Shown here one piece after another: positions 23,071-35,299 of a DNA stretch of 64,000 nucleotides (position 1 is the first letter of the stretch; every line of letters begins with the position of its first letter). The notes under the pieces were generated by a model. That model did not search any database. It saw only the letters and a program-made list of their open reading frames with translations, and was not told the origin of the DNA. Source of the stretch: Tamarix chinensis (Eukaryota; Streptophyta; Magnoliopsida; Caryophyllales; Tamaricaceae); NCBI GenBank assembly GCA_030549775.1, contig CM060172.1, positions 6,807,861-6,871,860 on the forward strand. The letters are read 5' to 3'. The position numbers and the translations under genes were made by a program.

Positions 23071-23929
23071 AACTTAATTCTAAGTTTGAATTTGAGGAGA
23101 TGAGATAAGAAACCAAAAAAAAAGATAAAATGGATAACTTAAGACCCAGACTAAGACCTTAGGGCTTAGCTCTAAGACAAACAAGAAAACTCTGGGAAAT
23201 GAGCACCACCACTCCTAAACCCAAGCCAATGGCATAATGAAAAAGTAATTTGAAATTTAATTTTTTGATCTGGTATAAGAATGAACATGATTTATATATA
23301 CACCGTGAATTAGATATAGAACTCAATACAAGTTAGATCAAACCAAATATTCAAATAAAATATGAGATTGATCCAAATCAAGCAAAGGGTCATGACTAGA
23401 GTAAAATTAAAAAAAAAAACTAGCATGAACAAAGTAAAGCAAATAGCCATTGGGAGAAGCATGTCTAAAAAAATAACTAGAGAAAAAAATTAAGAAAAAT
23501 AGCTCACCCAAATCAAAAATCAAGGGAACTAGTTAAAGACTATAGGAAAGGAAAATTTTCAAGAGAATACAAAGGATGATATACAGAGATCTTGGTTGAG
23601 GAATTGTAGCAAAGAGAGAAGAAAAATGGTGAAGGAGTTTGATTTTAGAATGATGGCGAAAGGATAAGTAGTGGATGGGTCACAAAAATAAGAAGGATTT
23701 TAAAAATTATAAATAAGTTTTGATAATAGTTTTAGATAAAATCATTATTTAATTTAACCAAATAGATTTTTAATAACATATAATTTTAAAAACAATTACC
23801 TAAAGTTAATTAATCTAAACCACTACAATTTTATTAAGAATGTTATGTTAACCATTATCTATAAAGTGTTATTAAAACCTTATTCCTTAATAGTGATATT
23901 AATATATTTTGGAAAAAATAAATTGGCTA
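23071..23929. other. AT-rich spacer with TTATTAAAA motifs
   Basis: Continuation of the DNA into which the LINE inserted. A CACTACAA motif at 23822 followed by TTATTAAG-like repeats looks like a stray CACTA end, but no partner end was found. Confidence 0.4.
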
Positions 23930-24990
23930 AAAATTAATAAATTAGTGGTAAAAGATTAGTTTTAAGTAGAAAAATGTGAAAAATCATCTTGCTTTTGAAA
24001 AATTAGTACATTAACAGCAAAAAAAACTAGTTTTAAGTAAACAAATAAGGAAATATCAACTTATTGTTGAAAAATCAACACATTAGTGTTGAAAGATTAG
24101 TACATTAGTAGTAAAAGATTTTTTATAGGAAGAAGAATAGAAAAATATCAATTCATTAGTGAAAATTTTTGAACATATTAGTGGTAAAATATCAATATAA
24201 TAGTAGTGAAAAATAGTACACTAATGGCGAAAAATCAACACATTAGTTGTAGAATACCATTTTCAAGGCAAATAATAGTAAAAGATGAACTTGCTAGTAA
24301 AAAATAAATTCACCAATGGTAAAAGATTAATTTAATAGGGGTGATATATATATGTATGTATATATGTATGTATGTATTTGTGATAAAAGTTAAGTAAATT
24401 AGTGGTGAACAATCAGTATATTAATGAAAAAAGATTAATTCATAGGTAAAAAAATCAGTACATTAATGGTGAAAGATACTTTTAAATGGTAAAAAATTAG
24501 TTAAGTGATGGTGAAATATTAATTTAATAGTAGAGAAAGATACTTAAATATATAATGAAATAGATATAGATATGTAGTGGCGACAAAAACTTCAGTACAT
24601 TAATAATAAAAGATCAATTCACTGGTGAAAAGTAATATATTAGTAGTAAAAAAACAATATATTAGTGGTAAAATGTTAGTATATAATTTGTGAACCATCA
24701 ATTTTAAATATAATAATAGTGAAAGATCAACATACTGGTGAAAAATCAATTCGCTAGTGGAAAAAGTTAGTACATTAGTAGTGAAATATTAAGATCAATA
24801 TATTAGCTGTGAAAGATAAATTTTTAACTAGAATAGTAATAATGGTAAACGATCAATTTATAGGTGAAAATCAATTTTATTAGTAGTGAAAGATCATGTT
24901 TAAGTAGAATGATGATAGAATATTAAATTATTTGTGAAAAATCAGTTCCGTGATGGTGAAATATTAGTGTAATATTGGTGGGAGATATTT
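23930..24990. repeat. Degenerate minisatellite (ATTAGTxGTGAAAGATCA)
   Basis: About 1 kb is built from 20-30-base units combining ACATTAGTAGTGAAA, GATCAATT and AAAATCAGTACATTA in changing order. Thirty or more recognisable units are scattered through the block, with short TATG repeats at 24346-24378 and 25000-25030. It has no coding potential. It ends about 200 bases before CACTA element 2. Confidence 0.8.
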
Positions 24991-25197
24991 AAATGTATGA
25001 TGATATATATATATATGTATGTATGTATGTTGTTTTTAAATTAAAAGTATATTAATATGTCTATCAATTTATAGAGAAAAAATATAGAAATATTATGGCA
25101 TAATTTTTTATTTTTCACTTAAATCTAGTGATATATATATTAAAAATGCTAACATTATTCTGATGTCACTAGATTGTACCTATATTTTGCATACAAC

Positions 25198-25200
25198 CGG
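25198..25200. repeat. Target site duplication CGG of CACTA element 2 (left)
   Basis: CGG precedes CACCACT at 25201 and follows AGTAGTG at 39742-39744. Confidence 0.65.
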
Positions 25201-25899
25201 CACCACTCAGAAATTTTTATAACAGTTACTAATTGTTATTAAATTGTGCATTATTAAAACCTTAATAATTGTTATAAAACCATTATAAAAAATTATGCTA
25301 AATTTGGTCATAATATACTTGTTTTAATAACTGTTACTAGCTAAAACCGTTATTAAAATATGATGTTTTATCAATGGTTATTCAATATAATTGTTATTAA
25401 CACTTTTGTTCTTGTCAATGATTATTCATTATAATTGTTATTAAAATATAATTTTTTTATATATATGCTCAAAAAATCACAAAATCTGTAATCAATAAAA
25501 TACTACCAATAACTTTGGAAATATGAAAATTAATAGGCATACCATAAGTTGGTAGTTTTATACTCCAAACTCAAAGTTCTTGGATCTACAGATCCAAATT
25601 TAAAGTTGGTACCTATAGTGTAATATACACGACATCCACACTGGCATGCATATATATGTAGGTGCATCTTAGTCTTGCATATATATATAAGAACATAGGA
25701 TATAACAGATAAAAACCTAAAATGCATGCACATAGATCTCTAATACTGAGTAAGTGAGTGCACAAACTTGACTCATTCATCTCTAACTTCATCAATTTCA
25801 TCATCAGTGTATTTCTAGCCTTGTTCATACTCATCTTTGAAAAACTGCAAATTGATACAATTTAGTTATTTAGTTAATAATAAATATGTCATAGATTAA

Positions 25900-26600
25900 C
25901 TAATGAAAAATATGGAAAAAGAAACATATATGGATTGGATCTCTGTTCACAAATTTGTTCTTGAGCATGGGATCTATTGATCTACAAACATAGTATCCAC
26001 AATTATTACCATTGTGTTGTTGTGGAAACTATAAAATAAATTTAGTTAGCTTGTTTTTCTATTAGATATTAATTAAAATTGAAATAAAATACAAAATGTC
26101 AATCTTCTTGCTTACCATTATAGACTCATACTCAATATTCTTTGGGTTTGGAGCACCATCTTCTCATATATGTCGTCCATAGTGTCCTATATAATAAATA
26201 AAGTTATTACATAATATTATAACTTTATATACCATAAAATTATATAAGAGGATATATGCATTAATAAATTAATGTGAGCAATAAGTATACTAACATGTTA
26301 ATTAAATGTTTCCCTTCAGAAGGAATGATAAAAAAAAAAGGAATGGGATAATTTTAGAGGAAATCAAACACATATACTTTGTTTCCATCGGGATGAATGA
26401 CGTACAAAACCCAATGTTCATTTTTGAGGTGAGGTATAAGGTAAAGCTTGTTATTGCACCCCTTGTTCAAGATGCAATCCACTACATAGTTTATGTGTCT
26501 ATCCTTGATTATTGTAGTATGATTAGATATGTAGTATTGACATCGAAACACAGTGGAGGATAACATCCTCTCTGCCACAACCCAATTAGTAACCAACCTA
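25900..26600 (-). pseudogene. Ulp1-like cysteine protease module of CACTA 2
   Basis: The minus strand at 26596-26354 encodes 'LSSTVFRCQYYI' and 'NEHWVLYVIHPDGNKVYVFDFL', the His- and Asp-bearing core of C48 (Ulp1) peptidases found in plant transposons. After apparent introns, 26019-25981 encodes 'QHNGNNCGYYVC', with the Gln and the catalytic Cys. All four catalytic positions (H, D, Q, C) are therefore present. An upstream stretch on the minus strand, ~26880-26720 ('YLGSYTIIINRLTEYIGKDDAIYMVSTKVINEIYNSEW'), probably belongs to the same protein. Ulp1-type domains cleave SUMO-like proteins, but their role in CACTA elements is not settled. Splicing could not be reconstructed confidently, so it may be a gene fragment rather than a functional gene. 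Confidence 0.65.
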
Positions 26601-27880
26601 TGGATGATAATAATAAAGCATATTTATTTATAACTAATAACTTATATATTACCATATATATATAGGTTATAAAATTATACAATTCAACCAAAAGAGTTAA
26701 AGTACATGATATGAAATAATACTTACGTATGGTCAATGTTGGCATCCATTCAGAATTATAAATTTCATTGATAACCTTCGTTGATACCATGTAAATGGCA
26801 TCATCCTTCCCAATATACTCAGTAAGACGATTAATTATAATTGTATAGCTACCAAGGTAGTTTTGGGCATAGAAATATAATATTTCCAAAGCAGGTGGTC
26901 GCCGGAGGGATTCTTAAATTTGTTATTTCTCCTTTGACGATGGGATATTTTATGGGGCTACCAATTTTTTTGATCTAGCTCTCTTTCCTTTCTTTGTTCC
27001 CTCCTTTTTTTTTTTGCTCCTTCCACTAGTAATTCGCTTTCCCTTTATCTTAGGTGCCTTCTTATTTTTCAATACCTTAATATATAGTAATAAAAAATGT
27101 AATTTTCTTATATATATGCTAATAAGGTATAAACAGTGTGTGTAATGTGTTTGGTTCAACATAGATGGAGGATGTCATTCTCTCCTTAGTTGTAAGAAAA
27201 ATCCCATCTATGGGCTAAGGCACAAAGCTTCCATGAGTTTCCAACACAGTAGTTGCCTCATCACCTTCTTTATAATAAGGTAAGGGTTCACATCTAATCA
27301 TTGGAATGTCAATACATAAGATCCTCTAATTTGGGGCTAAGATAGACCCATAGAAAATTAGCGTTTTGATACCATGGGTGATGCGTACCCTTTAATATCC
27401 TAAAATAATTTAGGGGTCATTATCTATCAAGTCACATTTATGCAAACTTTACAATAAAATTATATAACTATTTTTAATTAATGATTTGACACTTTGGGTA
27501 TGTGAAGTGGATCATGTGTATTTGAATTAGATGGCTTATATCCTTGAGATTCGATGGATGCCAACTCTTTCTCCATTATTACCATCCATTCAAACATTAT
27601 GTTTCACTTTTGTGCTAGGAGAACCACTTGGTCATGGGTGTTTAGGGTCTATGGGTTTGACCACAAGCACTTGTTCTTGTAACCCCTTACCCAAGACCCC
27701 TGTGTCTTCCTTGGTGTTCTTCAATTCTATTTACTTGTGACATGATGCTATATCGATATAAACCCTCTACAACATCTGATGTTGCAAATTCATCCTATAA
27801 TGTATGCAATTTTGAACATATAAATAAATATAATATTATTATATGTTTACTCTAAGAAAAATAAGTACAATTAAAGATAG
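26601..27880 (-). pseudogene. C-terminal part of the CACTA 2 second protein, low conservation
   Basis: The minus strand contains scattered recognisable pieces between the Transposase_24 part and the protease: 'EEHQGRHRGLG' near 27700-27730 (relatives have EHxGRxRGxG) and a Lys-rich run 'KVLKNKKAPKIKGKR...KKKKEGTKKGKRARSKK' at about 27075-26960. The Lys-rich part resembles a nuclear-localisation-like linker. Frames are interrupted. The plus-strand ORF at 27531-27740 is a shadow. Confidence 0.4.
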
Positions 27881-27889
27881 CTTTAAACT

Positions 27890-28942
27890 TACAATTCTTC
27901 TAGCAGCGTTTTTTATATCTTCATTAAGATATCCGTCTTTTGTTGCTCTAGCCTTCTTCCATAACGTACCAATATTGATGGATAAGGTATATAGATCCTT
28001 GTCCTGAGTTAGGAACTATAATTCCAAAATACACAATTATATTAGCAATATCATTATAACACTCTCAACATTATAATGTGAACACATTAATCTAAATGTC
28101 ATACTAACACTTCTTCTAGGCCTAAATAACCTTTTTGAGCCATATTATGGTGGTAAATATTCCTCTTTGAAATTTATTTATTCTTGGCACTTTTCTCCTA
28201 TATTACAAGGCAAATATGTATGATAAGTTGTTTATATATCAATTAAATATTATTAATCAAAAAGATTAACTATTAGTTCACAAATACCTTAAACTCCTTT
28301 GAAAGGTTATATACAATGAATTAGTCCCAAGTTTCTTGATCAATAAAACCATAACAATTGGAGGACTTCATGCATAAAGTGCCATCCCTTTTTTTATAAA
28401 CCTTTTTTGTCAAGTATGCCCTAAATGTTCTTAGACGTTCACCACAATATCTAATAAACCACTTCTTCTTCACCTTTGGGACAATTAAGATTCTCTACAA
28501 AATAAGACATAAATACATATATCAATGTCAATGTATTGAAATTAATAGCATGTAATGTCTAAAAATATGACAAACAAAACATATCATTTATCGTCACTTA
28601 TTGCTAAATATATTTCATGTGACATTTTGGAGCTTGCTTCCAATTGTTGTAGGAAATTGGAACAAGATTATGAGTGATGAGTGAAATATATGTGAGAAAC
28701 ATGTCAGAATGCTCACCAATCAGAGGATTATACGTATTCCAACTCAATGATATTTGTTCTTCTTTATTTTTCATGTCTGCGATAATTCTTATCACAGTAG
28801 GTCCTCTCTTCTCTTCTTCATTGCTAGAGTCCCTATTAACAGTGTGCTTCATCATATCTTTATCGAATTTGAGTATATAAAATAGTATAAGGTATGTTGT
28901 GTATAAATATATATAAAATGAAGTGTCAAGCAAATATTTCAT
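27890..28942 (-). pseudogene. Transposase_24 (Ptta/En/Spm) module of CACTA 2
   Basis: The minus strand reads 'RGPTVIRIIADMKNKEEQISLSWNTYNPLIGEHSDMFLTYISLITHNLVPISYNNWKQAPK' at about 28810-28620. This matches the start of the plant Ptta/En/Spm transposase family (RGP...G...NxxxFxxxLGxxxRxxVPIxYxxWxxVP). Further fragments follow across introns or breaks: 'HNMAQKGYLGLEEV' at ~28150-28105 and 'DLYTLSINIGTLWKKARATKDGYLNEDIKNAA' at ~28000-27905. The family is the TNPA-like accessory protein of CACTA elements (family knowledge). It begins about 260 bases downstream of the DUF4216 module in the same orientation. Integrity could not be confirmed. Confidence 0.7.
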
Positions 28943-29201
28943 ATGTAGTAATGATAAAAAAAATCCTTAATAATCTGATTTAGTAATGATATGAAGAACA
29001 AAATAATCTGATGTTTAAATAACAAGTACACTCTCAAACATGTTACAATGCTATTACCCTCATTGCCTTTATTTCCTTCTTTCTTCTTCCCATCTTTTAG
29101 ATTGGTTTCATGATCTGATATATATATTACTTCACAATAATCATCCCTTACATAGATTTCCTCCTCTACATTATCATTTTTATTATCATTCAATGATTAA
29201 G

Positions 29202-29456
29202 TTACTTGCAATGCTTTGGCACACTATTTATCCCAACTAGAATCATTTTCATTGTCATATTCATTGATAGTTCTTTTTTTATGGATAAAACCAAATACCA
29301 TCTTTTAATAGTAGGATCGGTGACAAAGAAAAAGTATGTTGTTTGTGATGCCAAGATGAATGGGTATTTTTTATACCTTACCCTATTGAGATCCACTATT
29401 GTGAACCCTTCTTCATATATAACCCCGTGATTATTTTTTAACCCATCTACACCCAA
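29202..29456 (-). pseudogene. DUF4216 module of CACTA 2
   Basis: The minus strand reads 'GVIYEEGFTIVDLNRVRYKKYPFILASQTTYFFFVTDPTIKRWYLVL', which closely follows the DUF4216 signature (GFTLVDFNR..Y..DPFILASQA.QVFYV.DP....W.VVL). This domain belongs to the C-terminal part of CACTA TNP2 proteins. Function is unknown beyond that association. Confidence 0.8.
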
Positions 29457-30058
29457 AAATAGGTACTTTAAGCGTAGTGTAATCTAGCTCCTAAATTAGT
29501 TTGATCACACCAATAATTCATATTTATATAAGTTGGATTCCTGTCACTTGCACTCGAAATATACATTACTTTATCCATTAAATTCATTCCACTATTTTTC
29601 ATTATACTCCTTTAATATTTGTTTTTGTTCAAAAAGTATATCTATTGATAACATAGTTGACATATGAGAAGACTTCATATCAGGACCTTTGGGACAACTA
29701 ATGTAAGGTTATAGAAATAGATGTCAAGGAATTTTTTATCAGCAGAATGATGTGATCTCTTAGCCAATGTATGAAGGAAATATTATGTTTATCAATTACT
29801 AATTTCTCAATCTTTGATGGATTTTCAATTCTTAAAGAATACATATGTTCTTCAACATATGGCAGAACATCATAAGTGTTATGTAATACATATATATGTG
29901 CTTTATAGAGTATGTCAATGTCTACTTGCCCAAATGTTTTACCCCGAATACCATGTACTTTGACTTTTCTTACATGCTAAGACATAGGAATACAAATAGC
30001 TTCAGCATTTGACAAGTAATTTGTGAAAAATTTAATGACCTCTTCTACTAGGTAACTC
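29457..30058 (-). pseudogene. Linker between DUF4218 and DUF4216, CACTA 2
   Basis: Minus-strand sequence consistent with the connecting part of the TNP2 protein, for example 'AEAICIPMS' followed by 'VRKVKVHGIRG' near 29990-29940 and 'LIDKHNIS' near 29790. Stops occur in all frames. No separate gene is seen. Confidence 0.45.
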
Positions 30059-30268
30059 TCAAAAATCCATCCTTTTGGCTATTGTCGATTCTTCATGTAG
30101 CCTTTTATTTTCAAAGGGGTACATCCAATGCCCATGAACAGGTCCTAAATTTTTTACCTCATAAACTAAGTGAACGGTTAGATGCACCAAAATGTCAAAG
30201 AATGAGGAAGAAAAATACATTTCAAGCTGGCACAAAGTGATCATAATCCCTCTTTGCAAGACATTCAA
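30059..30268 (-). pseudogene. DUF4218 module of CACTA 2
   Basis: The minus strand encodes 'LQRGIMITLCQLEMYFSSSFFDILVHLTVHLVYEVKNLGPVHGHWMYPFEN', a near-perfect DUF4218 signature (LCQLExxFPPxFFDxMxHLxxHLxxExxLxGPVxxRWMYPFER). It lies directly downstream of the TNP2 remnant in the order seen in intact elements. Confidence 0.85.
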
Positions 30269-30399
30269 ACTCTCAAGGTGTATGACTTTGGAGCATAGTG
30301 TGTTGAAGAACCATTAAAGCCTAGTGATAGCAATTTAAACACACATTGGAAAAATTCCACATATGGCTATTAACATCAAATGTTGCATCAAAATATGAT

Positions 30400-31960
30400 A
30401 ATCTTGAGACTTCATGTTAATTAGTTTCTTTCATCAACACTAGCCTTCTAGCATTTGAAGAATACCCCTCTAGAACCTTAATACTATTAAAGAATTCACA
30501 AAATGCAATTTTCTCCTTTCTAAAGAGAGTATGGCAAGCCAGTAGTAAAAAATTTCTTCTTCTATTGTCTCATGGTGTTTGTTCATGCCTAATGCCCATT
30601 TCCTCCATATCCAATTGGGAATTTATGTCATCTTTAGTTTTGTTATGGAACATTAAGCAACGTACTAGCAAGGCTATCAAAAATATTTTTCTTGATATGC
30701 ATTAAATTGAGGGTATGCCTCACCTATAGATATTCCCTATATGAAATATTAAAGAATATAGAACCTTATTCTACCCAACTAAGGGAGGCTTATCTTTATT
30801 CTTCCTCCCAAACAACACCTTCAAATTTTTTTATATTCATATACACTTGTCTACTCATCAGTTGGATTGGTGCATGCCCTTCCTCTAGTTACCTATTGAA
30901 AGCATTCCTTTGTTCATGATAATGATGATCCCTCTATGAAAATCTATGATGCCCAAGAAAAATAATCTTTTGACAATGCATTAGCTAAAAAAAATGAAGT
31001 ATTATCCTCACATATTGCACATGCGTAATGACCTTTCACACTATAACCTAATAAGTTATCATATACCGAAAAATCTCTTATAGCACAGAATAACATTGCT
31101 CTCAAAGTGAAATTTTTCTCACCACAAGCAGCAAATACTTCAACACCTATGTCCTATTAGAACTTCAAATCATCAATCAAAGGCTCCAAATAAACATCAA
31201 TATCATTCTCTAGTTGGTTTGGCACCAAAATGAGTAAAGATAATATCATATACTTGTGTTTCAAGTAGAGCCACAATGATAGATTGTATATAACAAAAAT
31301 CATTAGGTAAATACTATATGTGCCTTAATTTTGTGGATTCAAACCATCAATAGAGAGTGAAAGATGCAAGTTTCTTGGTTCTTTGCCAAATTTTAGAAAC
31401 AAACCATCGATCATCATCCATTGAGGAGAGTCAAATTGATGTCTCAGAATCCCATCATCTTTCATCTCATCCGTATGCCATCTTAAGTTATTTGCATCTT
31501 GGACATCATTAAATATCCACTTGAATCTTGGTATTATTGGAAAATACGATAAGTGCTATGCATTCTTCATTATAACAATAATCTAAACATGCATATTCAT
31601 TACAAATTAATATACAATCATTAGGGTATGTCTGTATCTTTCTTAACTCATACCCATAGACGAAAGGATCTTCTTCACTTTGTAGGTATGATCGGGTATA
31701 ACTTTATCATCGGGATGCATTTTTTTTTCACAAGTGTCAATAATTTTGTGAAACTCTTATCACTGCATTTATTATATGTCTTTAAGTTGTACAACCTTAA
31801 AGTAGCTGATAATCTAGTAAACTTCTTATAATCATCATACAAAGGTCAAACATTTTTAGATAATCTCAAACACTTTCCTCAACCTTCAAAGTTATCTCCT
31901 CTAATGAACCACCCTCATTGTTGTCAAATGATCCACTACTATCGGTCATACCTCCCTCAT
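30400..31960 (-). pseudogene. TNP2 transposase of CACTA 2, broken
   Basis: The minus strand, read from about 31960 downward across stops and shifts, shows: an acidic leader ('SEYDNEGGMTDSSGSFDNNEGG'); 'MHPDDKVIPDHTYKVKKILS.MGMS', corresponding to the conserved LPxxxYxxKKxLxxLG part; 'FDSPQWMMIDGLFLKFGKEPRNLHLSLSIDGLNP' (~31440-31335); and 'FAACGEKNFTLRAMLFCAIRDFSVYDNLLGYSVKGHYACAICEDNT' (~31145-31005), the core of Pfam TNP2. This is the CACTA transposase (TNPD-like), which cuts at the terminal repeats. Multiple in-frame stops show it is dead as it stands. The plus-strand ORFs 30692-30919 and 31628-31831 are shadows. Confidence 0.8.
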
Positions 31961-33480
31961 TATCATATTCTGACTTTGGCTCATCATTTCATATCCAACA
32001 AGTGTAACTTATATCAATGTTGTAGAAAAATAAATGTTCTCTCAAATCATTAGCATTGACATATTGTATATAAGCACAGTTCAGATAAGAACATACTATT
32101 CTACTATGTCTCAGGCATGTTCTACTACAAACTTGATTAAAAAATCAACTACTTTGTAATATTCTCTAAACACACAATTTGTAGACATCCATTTCGGATA
32201 TATAGTTTTTTAATCTATATGTATCCCATGAAAAATATTTTTACAAATGAATTACTTCTACAAACTAATTCATATATTGCTCATGCTTAGAAATAATTCA
32301 TATTTGTATAATGTATCATGCTATTTTGAAGCTATATATATAAAAAATTCCAACATGTTTCCATATCCCATATAAATTAACAAATCTCTCATGGTTAGAA
32401 AGAATTCATATTTATATAATGTATTATGTTATTCTATTGCTATATATACAAACCATTCCAATAAGTGGATACAAATATACCAACACTCAAATCATTCTTA
32501 CTTGGAATCTATATGTATATACATATCAAATATTTATACAAGGGTTATAAATTCAAAAGTAGATACATACTATGCATTTAAAAAAAAAGATCCAAAAACT
32601 AATAAAAAAACTAAAGCAACAGTAATAATATATAAATCAAAAGATTACTGCAAACTAAATGACTAACTAAGAGCACACCTAGCATCCTATGAAATCTATC
32701 ATTAACTTTTCCTAAGCTGACTTGAACCCATCACTCTCATAATCCACTAGTCTTGATATATTATTTGCTCCCTAACATCATCAATAGAGAGTTCACTAAT
32801 AGACATTTTAGGGTAAGTGGGGCAGATACTCGAGGGTAAGCTATGATAAAACCTCCACTCATCATTTATGACCATCATCTATCTAGCAACCTAATCATAA
32901 TCCCACACAAACACCTCACCCTCAACAAATCTCAAGTGTGGTGCATTAGTGTGGTTAACAAAGAAATATAAATAACTAGCTAATGCCCTTGACCATGGTT
33001 CAATTTAAGGCAATATCAAAATAAAATGATATGACATAAAATGGAATGAATAATAGTACGACCGGCTCAAGAACAATCGATGCAACTCCTCATATAACCA
33101 TTTGACATGACTCTGAAAAATCCAAATCAGGTTTCATGCACAAATATGCCGAAGGAATGTACATAGTAGGTAATAGCACCATCTCACTAGTCCACTACCT
33201 TTAAAAGAGAGCAACCACTAAATCATGTTACTAAGATTGTTATCTAACTTACACTTTTGCAATTTTTAATGAGCTATAATCAAATCATGGGCATCACACT
33301 AGCAAAACTAGTTTTTTAAATTAATATCAAAGGAATAAATATTGTCATGCATGCATAAAAATATTGAGAGGAAAAGACAACATGCAACTAAAATCCATAA
33401 CAATATAGCAACAAATAGCAACAAAAGCGAACAAACAATAACACATGTAATACCTACTAAATAACATGCATGCATATATA
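31961..33480 (-). other. 5' non-coding or diverged N-terminal part of CACTA 2
   Basis: The Transpos_assoc exon that should precede TNP2 could not be found here. The segment is AT-rich, with an imperfect local repeat (32280-32360 and 32390-32460 share AGAAAxAATTCATATTTxTATAATGTAT). It is probably the first intron. The plus-strand ORF 32391-32666 is not considered real. Confidence 0.4.
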
Positions 33481-33704
33481 TATCTATAATGAAAGAAAAA
33501 GAAAAAAATTATACCTATACCTAAGCGAAGGGTTCTCGGGGTATGAAGCTAGTCTGTAGGGGATCCAATTGTTATGGTTGTAGGAGCCATGAATGGTGAA
33601 TAAGGGTTGTGGTAAAGAGGTAAGAGGCTAGGAAGGATGTGGAAAAATGATGGGAAAGGGTTGTGGGAGAAAGGGCATATGGGACAGATAGCTTGGGAAA
33701 GAAA
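33481..33704 (-). promoter_or_regulatory. Leader-exon-like segment of CACTA 2
   Basis: On the minus strand this is a C-rich stretch ending ...CCTTCGCTTAG|GTATAGG, a strong 5' splice donor at about 33524. It corresponds in position to the GC-rich leader of CACTA 1. A solo LTR is inserted at its upstream edge. Confidence 0.4.
33700..33704. repeat. Target site duplication AGAAA (left)
   Basis: It matches 35109-35113 on the other side of the solo LTR. Confidence 0.8.
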
Positions 33705-35001
33705 TGTAGCACCCCAAAAATTGCCATTGAAAATTTTTGTTTCAAACATAAAATCATGGATAATAGGAGGGGGTGTTACTAGTGTAATTAGTATCAGTCT
33801 GACCCTAGGCCATCCTTGTACCAACTACAAGGTAATGTAGAAACAAGTGCAACCATGATAATCATAGCAAGAAAAGTATTTCATAACATAATAGAGGTTA
33901 AAAGTTTGTTACTAAGAAAATACTGAAATACATAAACATCATTCAACATAAATAAAACATTAAACTTAAAAGATGAAATGAGGGGAGAAGGTGGTGGAGA
34001 GGGCTGGCTGCATAGTTTGGGCACCCATACAGGGGGGTTGAGATGTAGCAGAAATGTAGAGAAGAGAGAGTGGATCGGTGTTGGTATAAGGTGGTGCAAG
34101 GTGGCACTCCTTTCCCAATTTGCAGGATCAAGGAGGGAAAGGGAAGAGGAGAAGGAGAGGAATGGTGGGCTTAGTAGGTGTAGGGAAGGAAGAGGGGAAG
34201 AGTTTGGGAGTGGAGTAGCCTTACTGTGTTAGTGGCGGCTATGAAAGGCAGGAATAGGGGAGGATAAGGGATGTAGGTCAATAAGGGAGAAGAGAGTAGA
34301 TGGTAGTGTTGGGGTATTCATAGGCTATAAGAGGAGGAATAGGATGAGGTGGTTGATTGTGGGGCGACACAGCAGTGGCAAAATAGGATAATACAAGGCA
34401 AGTTATAGGGGTTGTGTAGTGTAGGTGCTAGGGGTGTGGGTGGAATGTGCAGGGGTTCATGCTGGGCAGACAATATAGGCGCATGGCCAATAAGGGAAAG
34501 AGAGATTGGGAGGTTAGCTGGGTCACAAGTTTGTAGGGGGCGAACATAGAAAGGAAATTATGTAGAGTTTGGAAGCAAGAGGTAGGAGATGGAGAGATAA
34601 AAGAAAAGAGGAAACAAAAGAGCGAGAAAAAAGGAAAAAATGAAAAGAGGGGAGGGGGTTGGGTTATCACCCAAGGGAAAAAGTAAAAGGGGAGAGAAGA
34701 AAGGAGTTGGGTTAGTCGAAGGAGAAAGGAAGAGAAAAGGAGGAAGAGGCCGCTTGGGCCAGTTATAGTGCAACCTAGGCAGGGGAGGAAGAACAAAATA
34801 AGAAGAAGGAAGAAAAGAAAAGGAAAAAGGAAAAAACAAGAGAAAGAAAAAGGTAAAGGAAAAAAATATTGTGGGGTTTTTTAGGTTTGAGGAATTTATT
34901 GGAAATTTATAAAATAATTAAAAATTATTATAATTTATTTTAGGCTAAATAATTAAAATAGTATCTCAGAATAAGGCTAGACAATAAATTTTAAATCCCA
35001 A

Positions 35002-35045
<44 letters not shown>

Positions 35046-35108
35046 AATATATTTTATTTTATTTATTATTTTATTATTTATTCTTATGAAATTTTTTGGG
35101 GTATTACA
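33705..35108 (-). mobile_element. Solo LTR (TGTAGCACCCC type), 1404 bp
   Basis: It starts TGTAGCACCCCAAAAA and ends TTTTTTGGGGTATTACA, flanked by AGAAA on both sides. No internal retrotransposon sequence adjoins it, so it is a solo LTR left by recombination between two LTRs. A purine-rich stretch (33960-34870) near the right part and an (ATT)n run give it the same layout as 43981-49105 at under a third of the length. The proline/phenylalanine-rich ORFs on the minus strand (34428-34839) come from the purine bias and are not genes. Confidence 0.85.
35002..35043. repeat. (ATT)n microsatellite
   Basis: Fourteen ATT triplets near the right end of the solo LTR. Confidence 0.9.
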
Positions 35109-35113
35109 AGAAA
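35109..35113. repeat. Target site duplication AGAAA (right)
   Basis: It matches 33700-33704. Confidence 0.8.
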
Positions 35114-35299
35114 GATAGAAAAACAACAACGATAATGAGAGGAGAAGGAAAATGATTGTTAATGAGCAACAGGAAGCCATGATGGACGTAAATAGGCAAA
35201 ATGAGGACAAATGTCAAGTAAAATGAAAAGGAGTACTGTGATCAAGAAAAAGAAAAAGTGATTTATACTTTCTATAACAGACGTAAATGAGTAAGACGG
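35114..35299 (-). promoter_or_regulatory. Possible promoter of CACTA 2
   Basis: On the minus strand TATAAAT (35261-35267) is followed by a pyrimidine-rich leader (TTTTTCTTTTTCTTGATC...). The stretch lies between the Copia and solo-LTR insertions and upstream of the leader exon, so transcription of CACTA 2 from here would read through the solo LTR. This is a motif match only. Confidence 0.35.

Noticed and set aside
23822..23830. CACTACAAT as the end of a third CACTA element
   Set aside because: No inverted partner or three-base duplication was found.
34428..34839. Phe/Pro/Leu-rich ORFs on the minus strand
   Set aside because: They are produced by the purine-rich strand of the solo LTR. No domain.
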